From Bacillus chungangensis (GTDB lineage Bacteria > Bacillota > Bacilli > Bacillales > Bacillaceae_C), in contig NZ_JAUSTT010000001.1 in assembly GCF_030812995.1 (NCBI RefSeq), positions 222,396 to 286,395 on the forward strand: DNA of 64,000 nt. Reading direction: 5' to 3'. Positions 48,823 to 58,922 of this stretch are shown here, piece by piece (the first letter of the stretch is position 1; the number at the start of each line of letters is the position of its first letter). The notes beneath the pieces were generated by a model. It did not search any database. It was not told the DNA's origin and saw only the letters and a list, made by a program, of their open reading frames with translations. Both the position numbers and the translations under genes were made by a program.

Positions 48823-49095
48823 CATATTTCAGTAGAGAATATTGCCTACAGTCTCTATAGGCACTAAAAATATAGAAATAAGCATAATCCAACTTCCTGC
48901 CACGCATTCAGGTTTAAATAGTCTATTTATTTCCAACCGAATAAAAATCTCAAGCAATCCAAATAGCAGCTTGATTGCTTGAGATTTTTTAACGAAGGAT
49001 CACTTTCAGCTTATTTTTCCAAATTTATTTCTTGTTTAAAAATAGTCGAAAGGTAGCAAGAACGGGCTTATAGAGATTTCTTCTTATTCAATAGA

Positions 49096-50013
49096 TCACT
49101 TGTTATTTACCAAATATGCAAAATGAAAATGGTCAAAAGCATGTAAATCGTCTTCCCTGTTTTTAAAATATAATTCCTCAATATTTGCAGGAGAAAGATT
49201 TTCATATAATAACATATGATAATCTTGTAATTCGATATCCAATTGAAACGGATCAAAACCAGTAATTATTGGTTCGCCTGTTTGAGCAGCAATTTGTCTC
49301 ATTTGAATGATTTTTTTTGACGCTAACTGATGATTAAAAGCTGTATCATCAAGATAATCAAATATAAACGAACTGCCATTTGGAGACATATCAGAAACAA
49401 GGGTTAAGAGATTAAAAAAATCTTTTTTATCTAAATACATGACTACTCCTAACAAGCTAAAAAAACTTAACATATCTTCATTAAACCCTACTGCTTTTAG
49501 TTCATTGCGTAGAGTATTTTTTGTTAAATCGACGGGAACAAACTTTAAATGATCTGGTATTTTAATGCCTGCTTCTTGTAGTCGCTTTATTTTAAAAGTT
49601 TGTGTGAAAGGATGGTCAATTTCATATATAATAAAATCTTTCGGTAAATTTTTTTGCCTTAACGCATAGGTATCTAAACCTGCACCTAAAATAACATACT
49701 GCTTAACCCCTCGTTCAATGGCAGACAAGAGCCTATCTTCAGCATATCTTGCTCTGCTTACTAGTTGAGGGATGCATTGTGTATTCATTACCCACGCTAA
49801 TTTTTCATCATTATTTTTAAATGCTTCACTTTTTTCTTTATCAAAGAACGCGCATGCATTTTCCCAGTTCGCTGCAATTAATCTTTTTTCCTCTTCTGTT
49901 AATAATGAATGGGCGATTATATCATTAAAAATGGGATTATTGCTGTGCATCGCATGATAGCCTCTCGCAAAGCTGCTTACTAACGCTGTTAAACTTCCCC
50001 TATTATTTTCCAC
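49096..50013 (-). CDS. SAM-dependent methyltransferase, leucine carboxyl methyltransferase-like
   Basis: About 305 aa. SAM site Y-V-I-L-G-A-G-L-D-T-Y-A-L-R and following I-Y-E-I-D-H-P, plus F-F-S-L-L-G-V-V-M-Y-L and S-S-F-I-F-D-Y, all typical of the TIGR00027/LCM-like bacterial family that methylates small molecules (often O-methylation). GTG 50013 sits 8 nt after AAGGTGG; a TTG 12 codons upstream lacks an SD. Single gene in the element; substrate unknown. Confidence 0.82.
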   Translation of the reverse strand: MENNRGSLTALVSSFARGYHAMHSNNPIFNDIIAHSLLTEEEKRLIAANWENACAFFDKEKSEAFKNNDEKLAWVMNTQCIPQLVSRARYAEDRLLSAIERGVKQYVILGAGLDTYALRQKNLPKDFIIYEIDHPFTQTFKIKRLQEAGIKIPDHLKFVPVDLTKNTLRNELKAVGFNEDMLSFFSLLGVVMYLDKKDFFNLLTLVSDMSPNGSSFIFDYLDDTAFNHQLASKKIIQMRQIAAQTGEPIITGFDPFQLDIELQDYHMLLYENLSPANIEELYFKNREDDLHAFDHFHFAYLVNNK

Positions 50014-50230
50014 ATAAAACGCCACCTTTGAATCAATTTGTTGATGCAATCATTTTATCCTTCTGCAGAAAAGAAAAAACTCCTAGCAAATGAGCTATAG
50101 AGTTTATATTAAAGGTGATATATTTATTTGTCAATAAAATATTTATTATAACATATATTATTAATAAAGTCAATGATTTTTTATTTTTTATCTCTATATT
50201 TTTAAGATGAATCGTCGTCTTCTCACCGTA

Positions 50231-51355
50231 TCATAGCTTGACACTATAACAACGCATTGATTTCGGGATTCCTTTCAATTGAAGCACTCCATGATAAATT
50301 AAATGTCTTATTCTATATTCTAAAAAGAAAGGTTGAATCAATTGGTTCTTCTCTATTGATATTATTTCCCCGATCACTTCTCCCGCCTTGATAAAAGCTT
50401 TGTCTGCTTGTTCCTTATGCAATTTTTCAATTGTATTCATAATGAGTGGATCATAATAATGTTCAGGTACACTTTTGATTCGATTGTTCATCCAGATACG
50501 CAAGACTTCCTTTGTTTGTGAGAGTGTTTCCCATTCTTTTTCAAATTGCATTCTCTCTTTACATGATAACGGCTTTGTCATTTTACTTTTTTGAAAAATT
50601 AATCTTAAATGATCTGGTTGAATATTTCCTGTGTGAAGAATAGTCTGATCTTCAAGCCGAGGAGTGACGTATGTATGATAGAGTTTAGGAGAGTTTATCA
50701 AAATAACCTCATTGGATTTATGACGTAATAAATAAAGGATAAACCGGACTCCTATTTGTTCTTCTACATTATCCGCATACCAAATGTTAATAGAAATATG
50801 CGCTGGAATATCCTCTACCTCTCGAATCGTATTTGCCAATTTATTTTCATATTCAAAATCTTCCTCTTCTAAATTAATATGTTCGCTCAGCCATTCATTT
50901 CGCGATATTCGCCCAATCTTTCCCTCCAATTTCCATAGCGGTCCAATAGAAAATATTTCTGGAAATCCAATGACTAATTTAGGAGGTTTCAATGCTACTC
51001 TTAAAGTTCCAGCTGCATATTCTGAGCAAACGATATGAACTGGAGAAAAATCCTTATTTATTAAGCGAGACTTTCGACAGCTTTGTATTTGTTGATTGAT
51101 TTTTTTTTCTACCATCAAGTTCAAAATGTGTTGATCTACAACATGTCCTCGACCCACAGGAGGTTTATGTTCTTTATGATCAAACGCAGCAAAGTCATCT
51201 CCATCATCAAGTTCATATGTTTTCCACCCCTGACTATGCAACAAGTCATGCACTGTTACATATCTTTGCATTTCGATTTCATAGACAAAAACCACATTTG
51301 GCTCTATAAGAAAATAAATGAATGGATATTCCACTCTTGTTTCGATGATAATCAC
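50231..51355 (-). CDS. DUF1835-like protein (374 aa)
   Basis: From about residue 105: V-H-I-V-C-S-E-Y-A-A-G-T-L-R-V-A-L, then F-P-E-I-F-S-I-G-P-L-W-K-L and W-L-S-E-H, the DUF1835 start (a small GT-like fold common in Bacillus). A C-terminal helical domain of DUF3658 type follows. The N-terminal 100 residues look additional. No enzymatic function known. Its GC content is low, like the rest of the element. Confidence 0.72.
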   Translation of the reverse strand: MIIIETRVEYPFIYFLIEPNVVFVYEIEMQRYVTVHDLLHSQGWKTYELDDGDDFAAFDHKEHKPPVGRGHVVDQHILNLMVEKKINQQIQSCRKSRLINKDFSPVHIVCSEYAAGTLRVALKPPKLVIGFPEIFSIGPLWKLEGKIGRISRNEWLSEHINLEEEDFEYENKLANTIREVEDIPAHISINIWYADNVEEQIGVRFILYLLRHKSNEVILINSPKLYHTYVTPRLEDQTILHTGNIQPDHLRLIFQKSKMTKPLSCKERMQFEKEWETLSQTKEVLRIWMNNRIKSVPEHYYDPLIMNTIEKLHKEQADKAFIKAGEVIGEIISIEKNQLIQPFFLEYRIRHLIYHGVLQLKGIPKSMRCYSVKL

Positions 51356-51511
51356 TTCCCTTTTTAAACTAAAACTTACTTTTTTTTCTTGATTATATAT
51401 TGAGATCTCCTTACCTCGATACTGTTTTTGTTTTGTTTAAATTTGTCTAAAGATCCTAATCAACATTTTACACTGAAAATCTATAACAAGTAATAATTCA
51501 TTGAATTTCTT

Positions 51512-51610
51512 TTACTTTTTTGTAAAAGAAAAGTAAATAAACATTAAAATAACAAGACCAACAATGATAAAAAAAGGTTCTAATATTATTCGAAGGTCTT
51601 CAAAAATCAT
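51512..51610 (-). CDS. possible 32-aa membrane protein
   Basis: ATG with a weak GGAA SD-like sequence; one membrane helix (PFFIIVGLVILMFIYFSF). Support is weak. About 51611-52068 around and to its right shows no convincing gene. Confidence 0.25.
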   Translation of the reverse strand: MIFEDLRIILEPFFIIVGLVILMFIYFSFTKK

Positions 51611-52068
51611 TTCCAACGGTTCATTATGAAAAACTTGGCGATCAAAAATAAAATAATGAGTATTATTAACAAGTTTCTCATTCGATTATCCCCTAATTTA
51701 TTGTTAATGAAGCACATTTATATATTTTTAAATTCAAAACATATACACCCTAAGCTTCGGGATGAATTCTGCAGCTTCAGTTACAACAACCAGTTTAATA
51801 AACAACTAATAAGTATTAATTTTAGAATACACCTTAGTTAAAAAAGATTGAATATCAAAAATATTTATGTAATTTTAATGAAAACTTGTTGTACCATTTG
51901 TCCCCTTTAAGTCGGAGCATATTAATTTACTGAAGAATATCATTGTAATTCAGCGAAAAAGGTCTCTTTAGAGTTCTTTAAAAACTTACTTAACATTGTT
52001 AATAACGGGGTAATCGTGAGAAAAATATCAACGTTGTAAATCCGCATTTTCCTGACGTCCCCCCTATT

Positions 52069-52236
52069 ATGCTTCCAAATGAATTTGGACATTTAGAGAA
52101 AATTATACAATACCAAGGGGGTCGTCGCTATGAGTTAAAATTACAAGTTATTAAGGAAGGTTATTCGCTCGGCGATATGAACTCATTCAAACATGATTTT
52201 TTAACTTGTTATGATCTACCGCAGTTTTATTCTTAA
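52069..52236 (+). pseudogene. gene remnant (55 codons, 3' fragment)
   Basis: The frame reads M-L-P-N-E-F-G-H-L-E-K-I-I-Q-Y-Q-G-G-R-R and stays open upstream (E-K-N-I-N-V-V-N-P-H-F-P-D-V-P-P-I) until a stop near 52010, without an SD or start. It looks like the 3' end of a lost gene. Family not recognised. Confidence 0.4.
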
Positions 52237-52260
52237 AGTTTCCGGTCAATTATAATATCA

Positions 52261-53064
52261 TTAAAACAATGTTTGTTGAAAATGGCCATGTTGAAAAGCT
52301 ACTGGATTGATCCAAAGGACTTCTTCTCTAATGGCTCCCGCTTCTGCTTTCACTCTTTTCATTTCTTTTTGCCAATGTTTTAAACGTTCATCATATAAAC
52401 GATTATCATATCCAGATAAAAGAACTGGGCCGGGATGGTTATCAAGTGCTTCAATTAGTTGTATATGATCTTCATCCGTCATTTCGTATCGATAACTAGT
52501 AGTTGTCCGTGTTGAAAGTACGTATGGTGGATCTGCATAAATTAACACATTTGGGCGTTGATATCGCTTTATTAATTGTAAAGCAGGCTGATTTTCAATC
52601 TGAACACCTAAAAGTCTTTCCGATACAGCGATAATCTTTTCTGGGAACTGAAGCCATTCTTTTCCCGGCAACGATCCATTTGCTTCAATCATACTTCGCC
52701 AACCTGTTTTTATCGATGTTTTTCCTCCTCTACCTTGCCAAAAACGAACAATGAATCTTCTTGCTCTCTCAAGCTTGTCCGTTGTATGCTCATAACTCTT
52801 GTTGTATTCTTCTCTACTATGGGGAGTCCAACGAATCACATATGCCAGTTCTTCTGGTTGCTCTCGAATCACTTGAAACAAATTCACAATATCTCCATCA
52901 ATATCATTAACCGTCTCCAATTGGCTTCTTTGTTTCGTGAAAAATACAGAACCGCTGCCAAAAAAAGGTTCAAGATATGTTTCATGGACTGGCATATGGC
53001 TTATGATCCATCTTGCCATAGACCATTTACTCCCTGGATAGTGCATGATTCTATAGGTCATCAT
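52261..53064 (-). CDS. DNA adenine methylase (Dam family), orphan
   Basis: 267 aa. FxGxG-type motif I in E-P-F-F-G-S-G-S-V-F-F, catalytic D-P-P-Y in Y-A-D-P-P-Y-V, and the N-terminal Y-P-G-S-K found in Dam/D12-class N6-adenine methylases. No cognate endonuclease nearby. May protect the element from restriction or be a phage relic. Confidence 0.92.
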   Translation of the reverse strand: MMTYRIMHYPGSKWSMARWIISHMPVHETYLEPFFGSGSVFFTKQRSQLETVNDIDGDIVNLFQVIREQPEELAYVIRWTPHSREEYNKSYEHTTDKLERARRFIVRFWQGRGGKTSIKTGWRSMIEANGSLPGKEWLQFPEKIIAVSERLLGVQIENQPALQLIKRYQRPNVLIYADPPYVLSTRTTTSYRYEMTDEDHIQLIEALDNHPGPVLLSGYDNRLYDERLKHWQKEMKRVKAEAGAIREEVLWINPVAFQHGHFQQTLF

Positions 53065-53561
53065 GATGATCTCCTCTCAGTTGCACCATTTTCTATGTAT
53101 ACCATTCATTAATATTATTATCTAACATCCTATTATAGATTTCCTCTTGTCGCTTGAATAGCTTCTTTAGTCACTTTCATCAATATAACCGATTAGATAA
53201 TAAAGTGAACTTCCATAAGTGGGGGTTTTCTCTTATCCCCCATTGATGGGAAATAGAACAAAGGCTAAAGTCGCAACGTCCTCGAAAAAGAAAACCGCTT
53301 TTTCTTCGTGCGATGTGTCACTGCCGAAGCTTTCCTTATCCCTTCTTTGCCCAACCAATCGGACATATGACTTTCAGTTATCCCCACCTATCGCTTCTGA
53401 TTCCTCTTACTCTTGACTGCCATTTAGAGATTAAAAATTCAACTAAAATATTGCTTTTTTAAAAACCTTTTTGGTTTCCATTTCATACATTAACAAAAAG
53501 ACATAGGTATTTGTCTCACTGTATGACAATACCGAAAAATAATATACAAGGAGCATTATTG
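53065..53561. other. 497-bp gap, possible degraded sequence
   Basis: No intact gene. Contains a hairpin GGGGGTTTTCTCTTATCCCCC (about 53221-53241) and a minus-strand degraded-looking coding stretch with stops (S-F-G-S-D-T-S-H-E-E-K-A-V-F-F-F). It could be an IS or transposase remnant; not proven. Confidence 0.3.
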
Positions 53562-53936
53562 ATGAAAATACCTATTACTGGTTTCTTGGTTCATTCAGAT
53601 GATTCAAATTCAATCCATTCTCATAGCCTCTATATAAGTACTTGGGATGGAAAACCAATGCATGTTCATCAATTTTCTGGAGTCACCTCTTTTGATGTTG
53701 GCCATACACATCAATATGCTGGAACTACAGAACCCGCACCAAGTGGTGTACAGCATACTCATAGGTATTTTACTTTTACCACTTTTAACGATGGACACAA
53801 GCATGAGATAAGGGGAGTAACTGGTCTAGCAATCTTCCTTCCTAATGGTCGTCACTATCATGAATTTAGCGGTACGACGACTGTAAATGGAGCAATTCCA
53901 CATAAACACATGTATAGCGGCAACACAAGTATGTAA
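53562..53936 (+). CDS. ymaF: YmaF family protein
   Basis: 124 aa, His-rich repeats of the form H-x-H-x-(Y/F)-x-G-x-T (H-V-H-Q-F-S-G-V-T, H-T-H-Q-Y-A-G-T-T, H-Y-H-E-F-S-G-T-T, H-K-H-M-Y-S-G-N-T), the YmaF signature. Five or so repeats suggest metal binding, which fits the copper genes next door, but function is unknown. ATG 53562 is 8 nt after AAGGAG; the upstream ATG at 53511 has no SD. Terminator follows. Confidence 0.85.
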   Translation: MKIPITGFLVHSDDSNSIHSHSLYISTWDGKPMHVHQFSGVTSFDVGHTHQYAGTTEPAPSGVQHTHRYFTFTTFNDGHKHEIRGVTGLAIFLPNGRHYHEFSGTTTVNGAIPHKHMYSGNTSM

Positions 53937-53960
53937 TTACGCCCCCCTCAGCCTTCTACA

Positions 53961-53993
53961 ATGAGGTGGAGATGTTCTTCCCACCTCATTTAG
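53961..53993 (+). terminator. terminator after ymaF
   Basis: GAGGTGG-agatgttctt-CCCACCTC followed by ATTTAG. The rest of 53937-54185 has no other feature that I see. Confidence 0.65.
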
Positions 53994-54185
53994 TCTCCGA
54001 TCCTCATGCTTTGTATTTTCATCCCTATGTAATTTATTAAAATAGTTGTTTCTTGCAGATTGTCATGAATCATTTATAGCTGTCAACATTCAGATTTGGT
54101 CCACTTGAATGGAGATGGAGATGCGGGCATATTTGAAAATACAGCCTTTAGTAAAGATAAGCAGAAATTGAATTATCATGCTCTT

Positions 54186-54240
54186 TTTAAAAAAAGATGA
54201 GCTGTCCAATAAGTCAATACGACTAATGGACAGCTCATAT
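54186..54240 (-). terminator. terminator after copA
   Basis: 12-bp stem ATGAGCTGTCCA (54197-54208) with TGGACAGCTCAT (54227-54238), followed on the minus strand by CTTTTTTT. Confidence 0.88.
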
Positions 54241-54270
54241 AATCTTATACTCTCGTATAGCACTTTATTC

Positions 54271-56691
54271 TTATAATCTCTGCAACTTTACTCTTTGCAG
54301 TCTAAGCGCGTTAAGAACAACCGATACAGAACTAAATGCCATCGCTGCACCAGCTAGCCATGGTGCTAGGAAGCCGACTGCAGCAACCGGAATGCCTAGG
54401 CTATTATAAGCAAGCGCCCAGAAAAGGTTTTGTTTAATATTGGTGATCGTCTTTTTACTCATGTAAATGGCATCGGCAATACTATTTAAATCACCTCGAA
54501 TGAGGGTAATATCTGCAGCTTCCATTGCGACATCTGCACCAGTTCCAATTGCCATTCCAATATCTGCTGTCGCTAGTGCAGGAGCATCGTTGATTCCATC
54601 TCCTACCATAGCCACTTTTTTGCCAGTTTTCTGCAGCTTTTTCACTTCTTCAGCTTTTCCTTCTGGCAAAACTTCTGCAATGACATGCTTAATACCAACT
54701 TGATCAGCAATCGCTTTAGCCGTTTGGGTATTGTCGCCTGTAATCATGACGACTTCCAAGTCCATGTTTTGCAAACGGGCAATGGCTTCTTTTGATGTTT
54801 CCTTGATTGTGTCTGCTACAGCAACAATCCCTGCATAATCTCCATCAATGGCTACTAACATGGCTGTTTTGCCTTGCTTCTCTAAATCTTCCATTCTTGA
54901 TAATACGTGTTGTACAGAAATGTTATTTTTAGCCATGAGTCTGCGTGTACCGATTAATAATGTTTTCTCATTCACTTTCGCTTCGATTCCAAAACCTGGG
55001 ATAGCTTCAAAAGCATCAGATGACCCTAGCTCAATTCCTTTTTCCTTTACTCCTTCAACAAGGGCTTCAGCAAGAGGGTGTTCTGAGTTTCTTTCAGCAG
55101 TGCCAACGAGCTGAAGAAACTCCATTTTATCCATTCCTTTTGCTACAATAACGTCCGTTAAGGATGGTTTGCCATTTGTCACGGTACCTGTTTTATCAAG
55201 AACAATCGTATCTAAACGATGCGTCGTTTCTAAATGTTCTCCACCTTTAAATAAAATGCCATATTCAGCAGCACGGCCGGAGCCTGCCATAATTGAAGTA
55301 GGCGTTGCTAAACCAAGTGCACAAGGACAAGCGATAACTAAGACGGCAATGAATTTTTCAAGGGCAACTGCAAACTCTCCAGGACTCACTGCAAAATACC
55401 ACACAAGAAAGGTGATTAGCGCTATTCCTACAACAATCGGAACGAATATACCTGAGATAACGTCAGCTAAACGTTGAATCGGTGCTTTAGAACCTTGAGC
55501 TTCTTCGACAACCTTCACAATCTGAGCTAATGCTGTATCTTTACCGACTTTTGTTGCTCTTATTTTTAAGAAGCCATTTTTATTCATTGTTGATCCAATA
55601 ACAATATCTCCTATTGTCTTATCGACCGGAATGCTTTCTCCAGTTAACATAGATTCATCAAGAGCTGATTGGCCTTCTATTATTTTTCCGTCTACCGGTA
55701 CTTTTTCACCTGGTTTCACATATACAATATCACCTGCCAACACTTCTTCGATTGGAATCATCATTTCTTGGCCATCGCGGACAACTGTTGCATTTTTCGC
55801 TTGCAATCCCATCAATTTTCTAATCGCATCAGATGACCGGCCTTTTGCCTTCGCTTCAAACAATTTTCCTAATATGATTAAAGTGATGAGAACAGCACTC
55901 GTTTCATAATATAGATCTACCATATGAGCATTTGAACCAATCGACTTAATACTTAGATAAAGACTATAGAAATAAGCAGCCGATGTACCTAATGCAACAA
56001 GTACATCCATGTTTGCACTCTTATTTCTTAAAGCCTTAAAAGCTCCAACATAAAACTGTCTGCCGATGATAAATTGAACGGGTGTCGCTAGTGCAAATTG
56101 CATCCATGGGTTCATAAAAATATCTGGCAGCCAAATAAAGCGTGTAAATGTAAAGTGGCTGACCATCGCCCACAACAACGGAAATGATAAGATGAGAGAG
56201 AAAAGAAACTTCCTCTGTTGTTTTTCAATTTCTTTTTGTCGATGATCGACTTGCTCTCCCGCTTTTTCTTGTTTTTGTTCTAATGTATATCCTAATTTTT
56301 TAATCGCTTCTTTCATATCAGAAATAGAAACTTGATCAGGATGATATTCTACAAGAACCGATTCTAAAGCAAAGTTAACAGCAGCTTGTTCAATTCCATC
56401 TAATTTGTTTAAGCGTCTTTCAATTTTATTGGCACAGGCGGCACAAGTCATTCCTGTAATTTGAAACTCCACTTTATCACTTACCACGTTATACCCTAAA
56501 GATTGGACTTTCTCTTTCATTTTCTTAACGTCTGTTTGATCTGGGTTATAAATTATTTGTGTTTTTTCAAGTGCAAAATTAACGTTTGCCTCTTCAACAC
56601 CTTCGATCTTTTTCAATCCTTTTTCAATTCTTGTTGCACAAGCTGCACACGTCATTCCTGATATTTGCAGGGTTGCTTCTTTTTGAGTCAT
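54271..56691 (-). CDS. copA: copper-exporting P1B-type ATPase
   Basis: 806 aa. Two N-terminal heavy-metal domains, each with G-M-T-C-A-A-C; membrane helices; T-G-E-S; the copper site [11 protein letters not shown]; phosphorylation loop D-K-T-G-T-V-T; and [10 protein letters not shown] hinge. It exports Cu(I) across the membrane. ATG 56691 is 8 nt after AGGAG. A CsoR-type site lies upstream; copZ and csoR precede it. Confidence 0.97.
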   Translation of the reverse strand: MTQKEATLQISGMTCAACATRIEKGLKKIEGVEEANVNFALEKTQIIYNPDQTDVKKMKEKVQSLGYNVVSDKVEFQITGMTCAACANKIERRLNKLDGIEQAAVNFALESVLVEYHPDQVSISDMKEAIKKLGYTLEQKQEKAGEQVDHRQKEIEKQQRKFLFSLILSFPLLWAMVSHFTFTRFIWLPDIFMNPWMQFALATPVQFIIGRQFYVGAFKALRNKSANMDVLVALGTSAAYFYSLYLSIKSIGSNAHMVDLYYETSAVLITLIILGKLFEAKAKGRSSDAIRKLMGLQAKNATVVRDGQEMMIPIEEVLAGDIVYVKPGEKVPVDGKIIEGQSALDESMLTGESIPVDKTIGDIVIGSTMNKNGFLKIRATKVGKDTALAQIVKVVEEAQGSKAPIQRLADVISGIFVPIVVGIALITFLVWYFAVSPGEFAVALEKFIAVLVIACPCALGLATPTSIMAGSGRAAEYGILFKGGEHLETTHRLDTIVLDKTGTVTNGKPSLTDVIVAKGMDKMEFLQLVGTAERNSEHPLAEALVEGVKEKGIELGSSDAFEAIPGFGIEAKVNEKTLLIGTRRLMAKNNISVQHVLSRMEDLEKQGKTAMLVAIDGDYAGIVAVADTIKETSKEAIARLQNMDLEVVMITGDNTQTAKAIADQVGIKHVIAEVLPEGKAEEVKKLQKTGKKVAMVGDGINDAPALATADIGMAIGTGADVAMEAADITLIRGDLNSIADAIYMSKKTITNIKQNLFWALAYNSLGIPVAAVGFLAPWLAGAAMAFSSVSVVLNALRLQRVKLQRL

Positions 56692-56710
56692 GTTTTTCAC
56701 TCCTAACCAT

Positions 56711-56738
56711 ATATACGATATGGGGGTATACTATATTT
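56711..56738. promoter_or_regulatory. CsoR-type operator upstream of copA
   Basis: GATATGGGGGTATACTAT (plus strand) contains the G/C core between TAT-type half-sites typical of CsoR boxes, about 20-45 nt before copA. A separate box lies before copZ. Confidence 0.6.
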
Positions 56739-56739
56739 C

Positions 56740-56775
56740 AAAAGAAATCGTGCTGAAAAACAGCACGATCTTTTT
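56740..56775. terminator. hairpin between copZ and copA
   Basis: ATCGTGCTG-aaaaa-CAGCACGAT with T-rich flanks on both strands. It can end the copZ transcript, so copA probably also has its own promoter. Confidence 0.75.
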
Positions 56776-56791
56776 TGATTTTTTCTAAGAT

Positions 56792-56998
56792 TTACGCTAC
56801 ATCATAACCCTGATCTTCAATCACATCGGTAATTTCTTTCAAGCTTACAACATTGGAATCAAATGCAACATCGACTTTTCCTTCTTTAAGATGTACTTTG
56901 ACAGATTCAACCCCACTTAGTTTGCCTACATTACCTTCAATTGAACTAACGCAATGTCCACAAGACATTCCTTGTACATGAAGTGTTGCTTGTTGCAT
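56792..56998 (-). CDS. copZ: copper chaperone CopZ
   Basis: 68 aa, single HMA domain with G-M-S-C-G-H-C near the N-terminus. Delivers Cu(I) to CopA. SD GGAGG upstream; CsoR-type operator and promoter at 57034-57065. Confidence 0.95.
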   Translation of the reverse strand: MQQATLHVQGMSCGHCVSSIEGNVGKLSGVESVKVHLKEGKVDVAFDSNVVSLKEITDVIEDQGYDVA

Positions 56999-57033
56999 GA
57001 TGCATTCCTCCTAAATATTTTGTTTCTATATTT

Positions 57034-57065
57034 ATTATACTACTATACCCTGGTATGGTAGTCAA
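57034..57065 (-). promoter_or_regulatory. copZ promoter with CsoR-type operator
   Basis: Inverted repeat CTACTATACCC/TGGTATGGTAG (57040-57061) lies between TTGACT (57065-57060) and TATAAT (57039-57034), a 20-nt spacer. CsoR bound here would block RNA polymerase until Cu(I) binds. The rest of 57001-57265 shows no gene. Confidence 0.78.
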
Positions 57066-57265
57066 TGTAGAAATTTTTATTTTCCTTTATTAAAGATTTC
57101 CATCTGATTGCATCTTTATCAATTAGTTTTTCTCGATCTTATCATTTTATTCTTATTTTCTATCTTGCTTCCAATTACGTTTTTTCTTTTAAACAAAACT
57201 TTACTATACCTCCGCAATGTATTTAAAGAATGAAAATAAAGTGCCAGCATAACTGGCTTTGTACT

Positions 57266-57571
57266 TTAAGACTTTGAAAAACGTTCAAAAACTTCCATTA
57301 ATTCCTGTATCGCTTCTTCGCCTTCTCCATTCTTAATAGCGTCAGACACACAATGATGAGTATGCCTTTCTAATAAATGAAGGCTTACTTTCTTTAATGC
57401 TGCGTTAATCGCTGAGATTTGGACAAGAATATCTACACAATAACGATCGTCTTCAATCATCTTTTGAATACCGCGAACTTGGCCTTCAATCCGTTTTAAC
57501 CGATTAATTAATTGATCTTTTTCTTTCGTTGATCTATGTGAAATTTTTGCACCTTCAGATTGGTTCGTCAT
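57266..57571 (-). CDS. csoR: copper-sensing repressor CsoR
   Basis: 101 aa four-helix repressor with the Cu(I) ligand set C ... H-x3-C (C-V-D-I-L-V-Q-I ... H-H-C-V) and L-K-R-I-E-G-Q-V-R-G-I. It releases operator DNA on Cu(I) binding. ATG overlaps a well-placed SD region. An inverted repeat before it implies autoregulation. Confidence 0.93.
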   Translation of the reverse strand: MTNQSEGAKISHRSTKEKDQLINRLKRIEGQVRGIQKMIEDDRYCVDILVQISAINAALKKVSLHLLERHTHHCVSDAIKNGEGEEAIQELMEVFERFSKS

Positions 57572-57621
57572 GTTATCACTTCGCCTCCTAAAAGTTTTTT
57601 ATCCATCAAATACTTAACTGG

Positions 57622-57640
57622 GGTATGATACAATGATACC
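57622..57640. promoter_or_regulatory. inverted repeat before csoR (autoregulatory site)
   Basis: GGTAT-gatacaatg-ATACC, the same half-site as in the copZ operator. Confidence 0.6.
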
Positions 57641-57724
57641 ACACAATCCGCTAAAATTTTTTACTTGTTTTTATTAATATAAATAAATGCTAACACTTAC
57701 ATTTAGAAATGTCATTGTTTTATT

Positions 57725-58558
57725 CTAGCTGCGATTTTCTAAGCGGTTTAAATGAATGACTAAATAAAGCATTTCTTCAGCTGTTAAATCAGTGTAGTAT
57801 TCTTTATAAATATACTCTGCGATTTTCTTCGCGCAAGTATAAGCTTTCGCATATTTTACTTTAATCAAGTTGTATAATTCCTGGTCTTCATTCGTAAGCA
57901 TCGTTCCATTTAAAAGACGTTGTACAAAGAATTTTAGATGCGTCAAAAAGCGATAGAAATTAATGGAGTCCTCATCAAATTTAATGCCCATTTGATATTG
58001 GACAATCTTCAAAATCGAGGTTATTTCTTTTGTAATGTTTACTGTACTATTCATATCCTCATTCAATTCGGCATTAATAATATGCATTGCAATAAAACCA
58101 GCCTCGTCTTTTGGCAACTTTATATTTAGACGTTCTTCTAACAACTTCAATGCATCTATAGCAATTTCATATTCTTTTTTATATAGACGTTTTATTTCCC
58201 ATAATAGTGAATTTGAAATATGTTGTCCTTTGTCTTGACGTTTAATCGCATGGTAAATATGATCGGTTAGCGAAACATGCAAACTCTCATTTAATTTCTG
58301 ATTTAATACTTTTTTCGCATTTTTAATAATTTCTTGAGCCGCTTCAATAATTTCAAACGGAACTTCTTGCAGCAGCGATTTAAAATGCTCATGCAAATGA
58401 TGATCTTTCAAATAAAAAATTTTATCTACCTTAGCTATATCTAATTCTTCCCCTACATTTTTCTTAAAACCAATCCCCCTCCCCATCATCACTTGTTCAA
58501 TATTGTTTTCATCAATCATGACAATAACATTATTATTTAAGATCTTATGTATTTTCAT
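57725..58558 (-). CDS. BglG/LicT-family transcription antiterminator
   Basis: 277 aa. N-terminal CAT RNA-binding domain (M-K-I-H-K-I-L-N-N-N-V-I, G-R-G-I-G-F-K-K), then PRD1 and PRD2 with phospho-His positions (D-H-I-Y-H-A-I-K-R, H-I-I-N-A-E, V-I-H-L-N-R). Such proteins prevent termination in PTS sugar operons. No PTS or sugar gene and no clear RAT element lie next to it, so it looks orphaned. ATG 58558, 8 nt after GGAGG. Confidence 0.9.
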   Translation of the reverse strand: MKIHKILNNNVIVMIDENNIEQVMMGRGIGFKKNVGEELDIAKVDKIFYLKDHHLHEHFKSLLQEVPFEIIEAAQEIIKNAKKVLNQKLNESLHVSLTDHIYHAIKRQDKGQHISNSLLWEIKRLYKKEYEIAIDALKLLEERLNIKLPKDEAGFIAMHIINAELNEDMNSTVNITKEITSILKIVQYQMGIKFDEDSINFYRFLTHLKFFVQRLLNGTMLTNEDQELYNLIKVKYAKAYTCAKKIAEYIYKEYYTDLTAEEMLYLVIHLNRLENRS

Positions 58559-58739
58559 GTTGAAATCCTCCATCGCTCCAAAAAAGCTTCTTGTTGAATA
58601 GTGTTTCTAGGTTAAGTGTATACGCTACAATACCAATAAAGTCAAGGGATTTCTTTGTTTAACATGAGTAAATATTTTATCCTTCATTTAAGAAGATGAG
58701 AAATACTTGATTCAACTTTATATAACGATGTTATTGTCA

Positions 58740-58785
58740 ATAAAAAAAGAAAAGCACAATGCATCAACATTCTGCTTTTCCAAAG
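58740..58785 (-). terminator. terminator after the 52-aa gene
   Basis: Minus-strand AAAGCAGAATG...CATTGTGCTTT hairpin followed by TCTTTTTTTATT; it includes the gene's stop codon. Confidence 0.65.
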
Positions 58786-58922
58786 TTTTTGTCTTCAAAA
58801 GCTTTTCCTTTGTTGAAATAGGGTGCAAGTGCGTGTTTAAAAGCTTCTTCTCTTGGTTTAACCCCATATATTTCCTTTCCTATATAAGGTACTGTTTTCT
58901 TTTTCGGTCTTTTAATTGTCAT
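58764..58922 (-). CDS. small basic protein (52 aa)
   Basis: ATG behind GAGGTGAT. Begins T-I-K-R-P-K-K-K-T-V-P-Y-I-G-K-E-I-Y-G-V and stays basic. It has its own terminator. Family not recognised. It is the rightmost gene of the element; 58923-59411 is AT-rich with no gene that I can support. Confidence 0.5.
   Translation of the reverse strand: MTIKRPKKKTVPYIGKEIYGVKPREEAFKHALAPYFNKGKAFEDKNFGKAEC

Noticed and set aside
51626-51841. 71-aa rightward open frame
   Set aside because: AT-rich stretch without SD; sequence reads as random Ile/Lys/Asn-rich translation.
53219-53416. 65-aa rightward open frame
   Set aside because: No SD and Ser/Pro-rich composition; overlaps a region that looks like degraded sequence on the other strand.
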